The translations under genes and the position numbers were made by a program. Shown one piece after another: positions 44,888 through 53,591 of a DNA stretch of 64,000 bases. Numbering within the stretch: the first letter of the stretch is position 1; the number at the start of each line of letters is the position of its first letter. The stretch comes from Allomuricauda sp. M10 (GTDB lineage Bacteria; Bacteroidota; Bacteroidia; Flavobacteriales; Flavobacteriaceae), in NCBI RefSeq assembly GCF_020782875.1, contig NZ_JAJGBN010000002.1:372001-436000 (forward strand), given 5' to 3'. A model generated the notes under the pieces. The model searched no databases, was not told the DNA's origin, and saw only the letters and a program-made list of their open reading frames with translations.

Positions 44888-45148
44888 ATGAATTCGCTGT
44901 TCAAGGCCCTTAATGATGAAACCCGCAGGCAAATTATAGAGCTGCTCAAGGAAAAGGACATGAACGCAGGGGAGATCGCTGAACGGTTCAACATTTCAAA
45001 ACCCAGTATTTCGCACCATCTGGACATTCTGCGACAAGCAGATCTGGTCACCAGCGAAAAAAAGGGCCAGTTTGTGGAATACTCCCTCAACACCACCATT
45101 TTGGAAGATTTACTCAATTGGATACTAACCTTAAAAAATAAACCATGA
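44888..45148 (+). CDS. ArsR/SdpR family winged-helix autorepressor
   Basis: 86 residues of winged helix: FKALNDETRRQIIELLKEKDMNAGEIAERFNISKPSISHHLDILRQADLV (recognition helix about 38-50) then GQFVEYSLNTT. There are no metal-binding Cys residues, so it is not an ArsR metal sensor but fits the SdpR type. The stop overlaps the SdpI-like start as ATGA, so the two are translationally coupled. In Bacillus, SdpR is held at the membrane by SdpI when the toxin SdpC is present. Confidence 0.9.
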   Translation: MNSLFKALNDETRRQIIELLKEKDMNAGEIAERFNISKPSISHHLDILRQADLVTSEKKGQFVEYSLNTTILEDLLNWILTLKNKP

Positions 45149-45792
45149 AGCTAAAAAAAGAACTTCCGTTGATCGGCATTGTATTGCTGCCTTTTCTGTA
45201 TTTGGCTTACGTTTGGAACCAGCTTCCGGAGCAGGTGCCGTTGCATTACAACCTAAAAGGCGAAGTGGACCGTTATGGCGACAAATCGGAACTGATCATG
45301 ATTCCCATCCTGTTACCGCTCTTGATCTATGTCATCTTTTTGGCCGTGCCCTACATCGACCCAAAAAAGCAGATCCAAAAAATGGGGAGCAAATACGACA
45401 ACTTAAAACTGATTCTCACCGCATTCATGTCGGGCTTGGCATTGTTCATCATCTATTCCACCAAAAACGGCAGCATGGGCAACCCGAACATCATTTTCCT
45501 GATCTGCGGTGTTCTGTTTGTGGTTTTGGGCAATTACTTCAAGACGATCAAGGCCAATTATTTTATTGGCATCCGCACCCCATGGACCTTGGAAAGTGAA
45601 TCCATTTGGAAAGAAACCCACAAACTGGGGGGCAAGGTATGGTTTGTTGGTGGACTTTTGATCATCATCTGTAGCCTTGTACTGGCAAATGAGGTGAACT
45701 TTAAGGTGTTTATGGGTATCACCATCATCATTGCCCTAATACCGGTGGTGTATTCCTATTTATTATATCGAAAAGAACAAAAAGCAGCTTAA
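45145..45792 (+). CDS. SdpI family (DUF1648) membrane protein
   Basis: 215 residues with about 6 hydrophobic segments (roughly 8-25, 50-70, 88-105, 115-132, 165-182, 185-207). The DUF1648 hallmark is seen in LPEQVPLHYNLKGEVDRYGDKSEL (about 27-50), and the SdpI hallmark NYFIGIRTPWTLESE in the middle. In Bacillus, SdpI gives immunity to the SdpC toxin and sequesters SdpR. No SdpC-like gene is visible beside it, so it may act as a general sensor or immunity protein. Confidence 0.88.
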   Translation: MKLKKELPLIGIVLLPFLYLAYVWNQLPEQVPLHYNLKGEVDRYGDKSELIMIPILLPLLIYVIFLAVPYIDPKKQIQKMGSKYDNLKLILTAFMSGLALFIIYSTKNGSMGNPNIIFLICGVLFVVLGNYFKTIKANYFIGIRTPWTLESESIWKETHKLGGKVWFVGGLLIIICSLVLANEVNFKVFMGITIIIALIPVVYSYLLYRKEQKAA

Positions 45793-45809
45793 AAGCCACT
45801 TTATTGCCC

Positions 45810-45817
45810 TAATTTTA
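45810..45817 (+). promoter_or_regulatory. Candidate -7 box TAATTTTA
   Basis: One mismatch to TAnnTTTG, 26 nt before the ATG at 45844. Confidence 0.35.
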
Positions 45818-45843
45818 AGGGAGTAATTCCTTAAACGAGGACC

Positions 45844-46236
45844 ATGGTTGTAAAGAACAGTTTTTTGATCTTTAAAAATGATTTTAAACACCGAACCTGG
45901 TTGGATTGGATTCAATCCCACATCATGTATGCGCCGCCGCCTTTCCGTTTTAAAGGCTCCGTAACTTTTGATGTCAATGGCATTTCCTTTGTGGGTTTTG
46001 ATATTTTTCATGATACCGAAGTGCAGTTCAACATCCCCAAAGCCGAAATTGAACAATTGTACCACGGTTACGACGAAACGTTTAGTACGTTTCAAACAAG
46101 AGGTTCCGGGACCACCTGGGCTCCCATCCGTTTCAAGTTTGCCCATGAAAACCCCTTGTATCTTATTTCAGAATTCAATGGTATTTATTCGGCAAACGAG
46201 GAGCTTTTTGAAGAACTGAAAATGTGGCTGTCCTAA
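45844..46236 (+). CDS. Hypothetical protein (130 aa)
   Basis: 130 residues, soluble, no signal peptide. A beta-rich pattern with many aromatics (FLIFKNDFKHRTWLDWIQSHIMYAPPPFRFKGSVTFDVNGISFVGFDI) suggests a small sandwich or PH/GRAM-like domain, but I do not recognise the family. A C-terminal helix ends the protein (ELFEELKMWLS). Own weak -7 box; no operon partner evident. Confidence 0.7.
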   Translation: MVVKNSFLIFKNDFKHRTWLDWIQSHIMYAPPPFRFKGSVTFDVNGISFVGFDIFHDTEVQFNIPKAEIEQLYHGYDETFSTFQTRGSGTTWAPIRFKFAHENPLYLISEFNGIYSANEELFEELKMWLS

Positions 46237-46259
46237 AGTAGCGTTTCCCGAGTTATCCG

Positions 46260-46267
46260 TATCTTAG
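46260..46267 (+). promoter_or_regulatory. Candidate -7 box TATCTTAG of the DUF3124 gene
   Basis: One mismatch to TAnnTTTG, 23 nt before the ATG at 46291. Confidence 0.35.
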
Positions 46268-46290
46268 TTACCGCACCGTACCGAATTTAT

Positions 46291-46803
46291 ATGAGGCTCA
46301 TCATTCCATTTATTCTGATAGTTTTACTTTCCGCTTGTGAAGAAAAGGCTCCTAAAGAAGTGAGTTCTGTAGACCCTGTCAATTGGAACAACCGCAAAGC
46401 GGATTTTTCAAAGGTTGATTCGTTGGTGATGGGCACTTCTTACCTTTCGGTGTATTCGGAAATTTATAGTGAAACGGAACATCGCACGCATCATCTCACC
46501 AGCACGATCAGCATGCGGAACACCAATCTAAAGGATACCATTTACATCAATAAAGCCGAATATTTTAATACCCAAGGCACATCCATCCGTACGTATTTTG
46601 ATATCCCCATCTACATTAAACCCATGGAAACGGTTGAAATCGTAATCGATGAAAAAGACCGATCCGGGGGAACGGGTGCCAACTTTTTATTTCAGTGGGC
46701 CACTAAACCCACCTCCCACGAACCTTATTTTGAAGGGGTGATGATTTCCACTTCAGGGCAACAAGGCCTATCCTTTACCACCCAAGGCAGAAGGGTAGAG
46801 TAA
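46291..46803 (+). CDS. DUF3124 family lipoprotein
   Basis: 170 residues. Lipobox LLSAC (Cys16). The single beta-sandwich-like domain matches DUF3124: YLSVYSEIYS, LTSTISMRNTNLKDTIYINKAEYFNTQGT, LKPMETVEIVIDEKD, GGTGANFLFQWAT and EGVMISTSGQQGLSFTTQGR. Function unknown, membrane-anchored in the periplasm. Confidence 0.8.
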   Translation: MRLIIPFILIVLLSACEEKAPKEVSSVDPVNWNNRKADFSKVDSLVMGTSYLSVYSEIYSETEHRTHHLTSTISMRNTNLKDTIYINKAEYFNTQGTSIRTYFDIPIYIKPMETVEIVIDEKDRSGGTGANFLFQWATKPTSHEPYFEGVMISTSGQQGLSFTTQGRRVE

Positions 46804-46867
46804 GGTAACCAAGAACATTTATCATGGGATTACTCCCCCGATTTGAGTATCTTGTAAGATAATTTTT

Positions 46868-46886
46868 GGAGCATTTTTATTGCTCC
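46868..46886 (+). promoter_or_regulatory. Hairpin in the fhs leader
   Basis: GGAGCA / TGCTCC, 6-bp stem with a 7-nt loop, ending 20 nt before the fhs ATG. It has no T run, so it is not a terminator. Confidence 0.35.
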
Positions 46887-46906
46887 CAGCACATAAAAAC
46901 TTCACT

Positions 46907-48574
46907 ATGACGGATCAGCAGATCGCCAAGGATGTTTCTTTGAAACATATCTCCTCCATTGCCGAAAAATTTGGAATAGACCCACAGGAAATAGAAATGT
47001 ACGGGAAATTCAAGGCCAAACTCCCCTTGAAAGCCATAGATAGAACCAAAGCGGAAAAAAGCAACCTCATCTTGGTGTCCGCCATTTCCCCAACCCCGGC
47101 TGGGGAAGGTAAGACCACCATGTCCATTGGGCTATCGGAGGGGTTGAACCGACTGGGCAAAAAAACCACTGTAGTGCTTCGGGAACCATCGCTTGGTCCC
47201 GTATTCGGAATAAAAGGTGGTGCTACCGGTGGTGGGTATTCGCAGGTGTTGCCTATGGAGGATATCAACCTGCATTTTACAGGAGATTTTGCCGCCATTG
47301 AAAAAGCACACAACCTTTTGGCCGCCATCATCGATAATAATATTCAGTCCAAGACCAATTCTTTGCTTTTGGATCCAAGGACCATAGGTTGGAAACGGGT
47401 GATGGATATGAACGACCGTTCGCTTCGTCATGTCATCGTGGGGCTGGGTGGAACTACATCTGGGGTGCCCCGCGAAACCGGTTTTGATATTACAGCTGCC
47501 TCGGAGATTATGGCCATTCTTTGTTTGGCCAAGAACTTGACCGATCTGAAGGAACGTTTAGGGAACATTTTTGTTGGCTATACTTATGACAAAAAACCCA
47601 TCTATGCCAAAGATCTTAAGGCCGAAGGCGCCATGGCCGCCTTATTGAAGGATGCTATTAAACCCAACTTGGTGCAAACCATTGAAGGGAATCCGGCTAT
47701 CATCCACGGGGGTCCTTTCGCCAACATTGCACAAGGGACCAATTCCGTGATTGCCACTTTAATGGGCATGACGCATTCCGATTATACCGTAACGGAAGCA
47801 GGTTTTGGATTTGATCTAGGGGCCGAAAAGTTTTTCGACATTAAATGCCAGAGTGCGGGATTGAAACCGAAGGCCGTTGTACTTACAGCTACCATTCGCG
47901 CCCTAAAATATCATGGGGGAGCCGATTTGAAATCCTTGACCGAACCCAATGTAGAAGCCTTGAAAAAAGGGTTGCCCAATCTGGAAAAACATTTGGAGAA
48001 TATTGCCAAATTCGGAATGGTTCCCGTCATTTCCATCAACCGGTTTGTATCGGATACTGATGAGGAGATCCAAGTAGTGAAAGAACTTGCCGATTCCAAA
48101 GGCATTCGGATCGCAGTGGCCGAAGTTTGGGCCAAAGGTGGCGCAGGAGCTTTGGAATTGGCTCAACACGTTATCGATGTAGTGGAATCCCAAAAATCAA
48201 AGTTTAAACCCCTTTACAATTGGGAAATGGGTGTACAAGAAAAAATTGCCACCATTGCCACGGAAATCTACGGAGCAGAATACGTGGATTATACCGCAAA
48301 AGCAAAGGCCGATCTTAGAAAAATTTCAGATTTAGGGCTGGAAGCTTTACCTGTCTGCATTGCAAAAACGCAAAAATCGTTATCTGACAATCCCAACTTG
48401 TTGGGTAGACCCAAAGATTTTATCATCACGGTACGCGAAATTGAAATTGCCGTTGGGGCTGGATTTCTTATTCCCATCACTGGCGACATCATGCGAATGC
48501 CCGGTCTGCCGGCCCATCCCTCTTCCGAAGGTATCGACATTAACGATGACGGGGAAATTACAGGCTTGTTTTAG
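46907..48574 (+). CDS. fhs: Formate--tetrahydrofolate ligase
   Basis: 555 residues from the ATG at 46907, the family's usual length. The P-loop-like SPTPAGEGKTTMSIGL (about 63-78) binds ATP. REPSLGPVFGIKGGATGGGYSQV and HGGPFANIAQGTNSV are signatures. It makes 10-formyl-tetrahydrofolate from formate. The longer frame starting at 46880 begins with TTG inside the leader hairpin, so I prefer the ATG. Monocistronic. Confidence 0.97.
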   Translation: MTDQQIAKDVSLKHISSIAEKFGIDPQEIEMYGKFKAKLPLKAIDRTKAEKSNLILVSAISPTPAGEGKTTMSIGLSEGLNRLGKKTTVVLREPSLGPVFGIKGGATGGGYSQVLPMEDINLHFTGDFAAIEKAHNLLAAIIDNNIQSKTNSLLLDPRTIGWKRVMDMNDRSLRHVIVGLGGTTSGVPRETGFDITAASEIMAILCLAKNLTDLKERLGNIFVGYTYDKKPIYAKDLKAEGAMAALLKDAIKPNLVQTIEGNPAIIHGGPFANIAQGTNSVIATLMGMTHSDYTVTEAGFGFDLGAEKFFDIKCQSAGLKPKAVVLTATIRALKYHGGADLKSLTEPNVEALKKGLPNLEKHLENIAKFGMVPVISINRFVSDTDEEIQVVKELADSKGIRIAVAEVWAKGGAGALELAQHVIDVVESQKSKFKPLYNWEMGVQEKIATIATEIYGAEYVDYTAKAKADLRKISDLGLEALPVCIAKTQKSLSDNPNLLGRPKDFIITVREIEIAVGAGFLIPITGDIMRMPGLPAHPSSEGIDINDDGEITGLF

Positions 48575-48576
48575 CA

Positions 48577-48665
48577 ACCTAGATTCCTAAAAATGGCATC
48601 TCGAGGGAAGTCGAGAAATCAATTATCTAGGTATGAAAACAGGTCTCGACTGCGCTCGACCTGAC
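48577..48665. repeat. Palindromic intergenic repeat cluster between fhs and glyS
   Basis: An outer inverted repeat (ACCTAGAT at 48577, ATCTAGGT at 48625) encloses a hairpin TCTCGA-GGGAAG-TCGAGA (48599-48616). Next comes AGGTCTCGA / TCGACCT around CTGCGC (48641-48662), a Ser/Arg-like TCTCGACTGCGCTCGACCT element recognisable from many Flavobacteriaceae intergenic regions. It lies between convergent genes. Confidence 0.8.
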
Positions 48666-48686
48666 ACCATTTATATAATTTAAAAC

Positions 48687-50228
48687 TTAAATCTTCTGTA
48701 ACCAGTAGCGCATATCCACTTCCTTGGCGATGATATCCTTCACCTCGGAAAGTTTTACACGACTTTGCTCCATGGTATCCCTGTGGCGAATGGTCACGGT
48801 TTCGTCTTCCAACGTTTGATGATCTACCGTAACACAGAATGGTGTTCCTGCGGCATCTTGACGACGGTAACGACGACCTACGGCATCCTTCTCATCGTAA
48901 TCCACGTTGAAGTCCCATTTGAGTTCATCCACCAGTTTTTGGGCCACTTCTGGTAGGTCATCACGCTTGAGCAACGGCAGAACAGCCACTTTGTTCGGGG
49001 CCAAAACTGCGGGGATTTTCAATACGGTACGGGTAGTGCCATTCTCAAGTTCTTCTTCCTGCAACGAATTGGAGAACACGGCCAAGAACATACGATCCAA
49101 ACCAATAGAGGTTTCCAGCACGTAGGGCACGTAACTCTCGTTCAACTCTGGGTCGAAGTACTGTAATTTTTTTCCGGAATATTTTTCGTGGTTACCCAAA
49201 TCGAAATCGGTACGGGAGTGGATTCCTTCCAACTCCTTGAACCCGAACGGGAACTTGAATTCGATATCGGCAGCGGCATCGGCGTAGTGCGCCAACTTTT
49301 CATGATTGTGGAAACGATAATTGTCCGCCCCCATTCCCAAGGAAAGGTGCCATTTCATCCGTTTTTCTTTCCAAGCCTCGTACCACTCCTTTTGGGTGCC
49401 GGGTTTAATGAAGAATTGCATTTCCATCTGTTCAAATTCCCGCATACGGAAAATGAACTGACGGGCCACGATCTCGTTACGGAAAGCTTTACCGGTTTGA
49501 GCAATCCCGAAAGGAATCTTCATCCTTCCGGATTTCTGTACGTTCAAAAAGTTGACAAAGATACCTTGAGCGGTTTCAGGTCTTAGGTACAGGTCCATGG
49601 CATTTTCGGCAGAAGCTCCCAATTTGGTACCGAACATCAGGTTGAACTGTTTTACATCCGTCCAGTTCTTGGAACCGGAAATAGGACAAACGATTTCCAA
49701 CTCCTCAATCAAGGCTTTTACATCGGCCAGATCCTCTTTTTCCAAGGATCTTGCCATGCGTTTTAGGATACCGTCCGCTTGGGCCTGATATTCCATGACC
49801 CTAGGATTGGTGGTCAAGAATTGCTCTTTATCAAAACTATCACCAAAACGTTTTTCGGCCTTGGCTACTTCCTTTTCGATTTTGGCTTCGATCTTGGCCA
49901 CATGGTCCTCGATCAAAACATCGGCACGGTATCTTTTTTTGGAATCCTTATTATCAATCAGTGGATCGTTGAAGGCATCCACGTGGCCAGAAGCCTTCCA
50001 GGTGGTGGGATGCATAAAAATAGCGGCGTCGATACCCACAATGTTCTCATTGAGCTGCACCATGGCCTTCCACCAATATTCGCGTATGTTCTTCTTCAAC
50101 TCGGCACCGTTTTGACCGTAATCATAAACTGCACTTAGTCCATCATATATCTCACTGGATTGGAACACGTACCCGTATTCCTTAGCGTGGGAGATAACCT
50201 TCTTAAAAATGTCTTCCTGATTTGCCAT
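48687..50228 (-). CDS. glyS: Glycine--tRNA ligase (alpha2 type)
   Basis: 513 residues, the dimeric class II form found in Bacteroidota and eukaryotes. Seen: the start with GYVFQSSEIYDGLSAVYDYGQNGAELK, the class II motif 1/2 region (RPETAQGIFVNFLNV, GIAQTGKAFRNEI), YVLETSIGLDRMFLAVF motif 3, and a C-terminal anticodon domain (VAVLPLLKRDDLP). It charges tRNA-Gly. A -7 box lies 4 nt before the ATG. Confidence 0.98.
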   Translation of the reverse strand: MANQEDIFKKVISHAKEYGYVFQSSEIYDGLSAVYDYGQNGAELKKNIREYWWKAMVQLNENIVGIDAAIFMHPTTWKASGHVDAFNDPLIDNKDSKKRYRADVLIEDHVAKIEAKIEKEVAKAEKRFGDSFDKEQFLTTNPRVMEYQAQADGILKRMARSLEKEDLADVKALIEELEIVCPISGSKNWTDVKQFNLMFGTKLGASAENAMDLYLRPETAQGIFVNFLNVQKSGRMKIPFGIAQTGKAFRNEIVARQFIFRMREFEQMEMQFFIKPGTQKEWYEAWKEKRMKWHLSLGMGADNYRFHNHEKLAHYADAAADIEFKFPFGFKELEGIHSRTDFDLGNHEKYSGKKLQYFDPELNESYVPYVLETSIGLDRMFLAVFSNSLQEEELENGTTRTVLKIPAVLAPNKVAVLPLLKRDDLPEVAQKLVDELKWDFNVDYDEKDAVGRRYRRQDAAGTPFCVTVDHQTLEDETVTIRHRDTMEQSRVKLSEVKDIIAKEVDMRYWLQKI

Positions 50229-50232
50229 TGGG

Positions 50233-50240
50233 CAAAAATA
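50233..50240 (-). promoter_or_regulatory. -7 box TATTTTTG of glyS, 4 nt from the ATG
   Basis: A perfect TAnnTTTG on the minus strand, then CCCA, then ATG. Confidence 0.65.
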
Positions 50241-50264
50241 GAATTTTACCCAAAAAGAAATGTG

Positions 50265-51161
50265 CTATTTCAATTGAAATTCTGAGGTGGCCAGCAATCT
50301 TTCGTCCTCAAAAACATTGAGGGTATAAATTCCTTCGACCAAAGATCCCTCGGGAACGGTTATGGCATCGCAAATGCTGATTTCCTTTCCAGTATAAACA
50401 ATCTCCACCTTTTTGCTGTAGATGTTCCCACTAACAGAGATAGTATTGGCATTATCCTCGATTACGGCCATATTGGGATCAAGGAACTGTAAGTACAAAA
50501 CTTTAATGTCTCCTTTGGAGTTGGGATCGCTCAGCACCGTAACACATCCTCTTAATTTTTCAATGGTGGAGGCTTTATTGGTCTTGATGGGCCTTCCAAC
50601 TTTTAAGCGGAATCCACTTCCTTCTGCATCCTGGAGTTTCAGATAACTTTTAATACGAAGCTCACGGGCAAGTTCCTGGGTGGTTTCCCGAAGCAATGAC
50701 TCCGTTCGTTCCATATTTTTAGTCCTACCACGAAGTTCCTCAATCTGCTTAACGGTCTCGTCATACTTACTGGCCAGCAAACTGTTATTGTACCTGAGGA
50801 AGTTGTTCTTTAGTTTGAGACTATCAAAACGAAGTTCCAATTTACGGAGTTCTTTGCGGGTCTCTTTCAATTTTGTAATATTGAAGTTCAACCTTCCCAC
50901 GGAATCCAACAATTGCTGAACCTTAAACCTCGAGGTCTGCAGTTCAATCTCATTGACTTCGTTGAGTCCGGAAAGTCGGTCTACTTCCGCTCTCATCAAG
51001 GTCAGGTCTTTGACCAAAAGTGATTTTTCCTGCTCCAAGAAAACCATTTGGTTCTTGGATTGGGCATAACTGTAGTAGAAAGCAATGAGAATACCCACAA
51101 TCACCGCGACAAGCGCAGCAAAGATAATCTTGTAGTTGAAGGTGTTATCTTGGGGGTTCAT
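50265..51161 (-). CDS. Membrane-anchored coiled-coil protein of unknown function
   Basis: 298 residues. One N-terminal membrane helix (about 10-32), then a long coiled coil (about 35-170, heptad Leu/Glu/Lys: EQEKSLLVKDLTLMRAEVDRL, KLKETRKELRKLELRFDSLK), then a beta-rich C-terminal domain (about 175-298). Such proteins are often annotated as a ParA-type partitioning protein in Flavobacteria, but no ATPase motif is present, so I avoid that name. It is divergent from comF. Confidence 0.8.
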   Translation of the reverse strand: MNPQDNTFNYKIIFAALVAVIVGILIAFYYSYAQSKNQMVFLEQEKSLLVKDLTLMRAEVDRLSGLNEVNEIELQTSRFKVQQLLDSVGRLNFNITKLKETRKELRKLELRFDSLKLKNNFLRYNNSLLASKYDETVKQIEELRGRTKNMERTESLLRETTQELARELRIKSYLKLQDAEGSGFRLKVGRPIKTNKASTIEKLRGCVTVLSDPNSKGDIKVLYLQFLDPNMAVIEDNANTISVSGNIYSKKVEIVYTGKEISICDAITVPEGSLVEGIYTLNVFEDERLLATSEFQLK

Positions 51162-51194
51162 GGGTTAACTGACTACTCTTAACGCGTATAAGAT

Positions 51195-51899
51195 TTGATA
51201 CCAAAAAGGTTGGCTAAGATAATAAACGAGATTAACAACATACTATTGCCAAGGGTATGTTTTGGATGTAATGCCCAATTATTTAGGGGAGAAAGCACCT
51301 TGTGTGCCGTTTGTCGACATGATGTGCCACTCACCGATCATAACTACCTCGAAGAAAATGCGGTAGACCGTATATTTTATGGCAGAATTCCCATAAAAAA
51401 GGCTGCTTCCTTCACTATTTTTTCAAAAAATGGGTTGATCAAAAATCTATTGCATTGGTTAAAATACAAAAATCAGGAACAAATCGGGGGCTTTTTAGGG
51501 GATTGGTGCGGCGCACATTTGAAGCATGACCCTGGTCTTGATAAAATAGATGCGGTGATCCCCGTTCCCCTTCATCCCAAAAAACTAAAAAAGAGAGGGT
51601 ATAATCAAGTCGCTTTATTTGCCCAAAAGATTGCCGAACATATCAATGCCGAATATCGAGATGATGTACTGTTGAAAGTGATCAATACCAAAACCCAGAC
51701 CAAAAAGGACCGCCAGTTGCGTTGGGAAAGTTCCAAGGAAGCGTTTATTGTGAATCCAGAAGCCCTGATAAATTTTAAGCGAGTGCTTTTGGTGGATGAT
51801 GTGATCACAACTGGGGCTACCATTGAAATCTGTGCCCGGACCCTATTGGAACTGCATGACCTAGAAATATCGGTACTGAGCATGGCCATGGTGCCATAG
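51195..51899 (+). CDS. comF: ComF family phosphoribosyltransferase-like protein
   Basis: 234 residues. An N-terminal Cys4 zinc finger (CFGC and CAVC, about 18-40) is followed by a phosphoribosyltransferase fold with PRPP motif RVLLVDDVITTGATI (about 195-209). Related to the late competence protein ComFC, which is needed for DNA uptake. The TTG start at 51195 is used; no ATG is near. Monocistronic. Confidence 0.9.
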   Translation: MIPKRLAKIINEINNILLPRVCFGCNAQLFRGESTLCAVCRHDVPLTDHNYLEENAVDRIFYGRIPIKKAASFTIFSKNGLIKNLLHWLKYKNQEQIGGFLGDWCGAHLKHDPGLDKIDAVIPVPLHPKKLKKRGYNQVALFAQKIAEHINAEYRDDVLLKVINTKTQTKKDRQLRWESSKEAFIVNPEALINFKRVLLVDDVITTGATIEICARTLLELHDLEISVLSMAMVP

Positions 51900-51971
51900 G
51901 GTTAAATTTTATTAATGGTTTGTTCCATTTTTCAAATTAGTTGTTTCTTTGTCCCACATTGATTTTTGGGC

Positions 51972-53591
51972 ATGGTGTACTTAAAAAAAATGTTGGGACT
52001 TCTTTTTATCTCCTTTATGGTGCTGGCCCTTTGGCAATGTGCCAAAAGAGGTTCACCTACCGGAGGTCCCAAAGATGTGACCCCGCCCAAACTCCTTCGC
52101 ACCGAACCGGAAAATTTCACCATCAATTTCAAGGAAACCAAAATCCGCCTCTATTTTGATGAGTTGATCAAATTGCAGGATGTACAGAACCAATTGGTGG
52201 TTTCCCCTCCTTTTAAACATGCGGCAGAAATAACACCACAAGGTACTCCGAGCAAATATATTGAATTGGTCATCAAGGATACCCTTCGGGAAAATACCAC
52301 GTATACCATCAATTTTGGACAGAGCATTCAGGACAATAACGAAGGTAACCCCAATAGTTTCCTTACTTATGTGTTCTCTACAGGGGATTATATCGATTCC
52401 CTTTCGGTTTCAGGTGCCGTAAAGGATGCCTATAACCGTAAGGCAGATGAATTTATCAGTGTGATGTTGTACGAAATGGACAGCACCTACAACGATTCCA
52501 CCATTTATAAAAGTCCACCGCTATATATTACCAACACCGGGGACAGCCTTCCCTTTTTTGAGCTGAAAAATCTAAAAGCGGGTCAGTATGCCCTCTTTGC
52601 CCTGAAGGATGCCAACAAAAACAACATGTACAATCAAGGGCAGGACAAGATTGGTTTTATACAGGATACCGTAACCATTCCCACGGATTCCATTTATTTG
52701 TTAAACCTGTTCAAGGAAATGGCCAATTACAAGGCTTCCGTACCCAGTTTTGTGGCCAAGAACAAAATCATTTTTGGCTATCAAGGAGATTATAGGGACA
52801 TGGAAATCGAAACCTTGACCACCTTACCAGATTCGGTGAAAACCAAGGTCCTAAAAGAACGAGACAAGGACACCTTGAATTTTTGGTTGTCCCCCACCGA
52901 AATGGACTCCATCATTTTTACCGTTTCCAATGAAAAGCTGGAGAAAATAGACACCTTTACAGTGAAAACCCGAAAGTTGCCATTGGATTCATTAAAGATT
53001 TCATCAACCGCAAGGGGCAAATTCAACCCAGAGGATACTTTTAGTGTTTTGGCCAGTACGCCAATACAGCAAATCGATACCAGCAAAATTGCCCTGAAAA
53101 TCAGTGATTCCATTCCTTTAACATATACCTATAGTCTGGATTCATTGACGAATAAAATCAATTTTGATTTTGAAACGGAGCCCAACCAAAAGTATACGAT
53201 CTCTTTATTGCCAGGTGCCATTACCGATTTCTTTGGAATACAGAACGATTCGATTGACTACAAACTTTCCACAACCAGTTTGGCCGAATATGGCATTTTG
53301 AGAATACGCCTCGGTGGAAACGTTACCTATCCTGTAATTGTTCAAGCAACAAATGAAAAGGGGGAAGTTCAACGAGAATTGATGGCTACCGAATCAAAAC
53401 TGTTCGAATTCAATAACCTAGAACCGGGCAATTATGTGATCCGCGTTATTTTTGATGAGAATGGAAATGGAATATGGGACACGGGAAATTATCTAAAAAA
53501 GACCCAGCCCGAACGAATCAGTTATTATCCCGGTGTTATCGAGATACGGGCAAATTGGGAAAAGGAAGAAAACTTTATCCTCTCAAACTAA
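51972..53591 (+). CDS. Ig-like domain lipoprotein of unknown function
   Basis: 539 residues. Signal peptide with lipobox LWQC (Cys23) and a following GSPTGGPKDVTPPKL. The next domain (about 35-140) is an Ig-like/SbsA (Big_5) fold: RTEPENFTINFKETKIRLYFDELIKLQDVQNQLVVSPPF. Further beta-rich domains follow, ending in a CNA-like EPGNYVIRVIFDENGNGIWDTG. Likely anchored to the outer membrane. The ATG at 51972 is used since a near-consensus -7 box (GATTTTTG, 51961-51968) lies 3 nt upstream and covers the earlier TTG at 51966. The 3' end overlaps the convergent hydrolase by 17 nt. Confidence 0.85.
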   Translation: MVYLKKMLGLLFISFMVLALWQCAKRGSPTGGPKDVTPPKLLRTEPENFTINFKETKIRLYFDELIKLQDVQNQLVVSPPFKHAAEITPQGTPSKYIELVIKDTLRENTTYTINFGQSIQDNNEGNPNSFLTYVFSTGDYIDSLSVSGAVKDAYNRKADEFISVMLYEMDSTYNDSTIYKSPPLYITNTGDSLPFFELKNLKAGQYALFALKDANKNNMYNQGQDKIGFIQDTVTIPTDSIYLLNLFKEMANYKASVPSFVAKNKIIFGYQGDYRDMEIETLTTLPDSVKTKVLKERDKDTLNFWLSPTEMDSIIFTVSNEKLEKIDTFTVKTRKLPLDSLKISSTARGKFNPEDTFSVLASTPIQQIDTSKIALKISDSIPLTYTYSLDSLTNKINFDFETEPNQKYTISLLPGAITDFFGIQNDSIDYKLSTTSLAEYGILRIRLGGNVTYPVIVQATNEKGEVQRELMATESKLFEFNNLEPGNYVIRVIFDENGNGIWDTGNYLKKTQPERISYYPGVIEIRANWEKEENFILSN

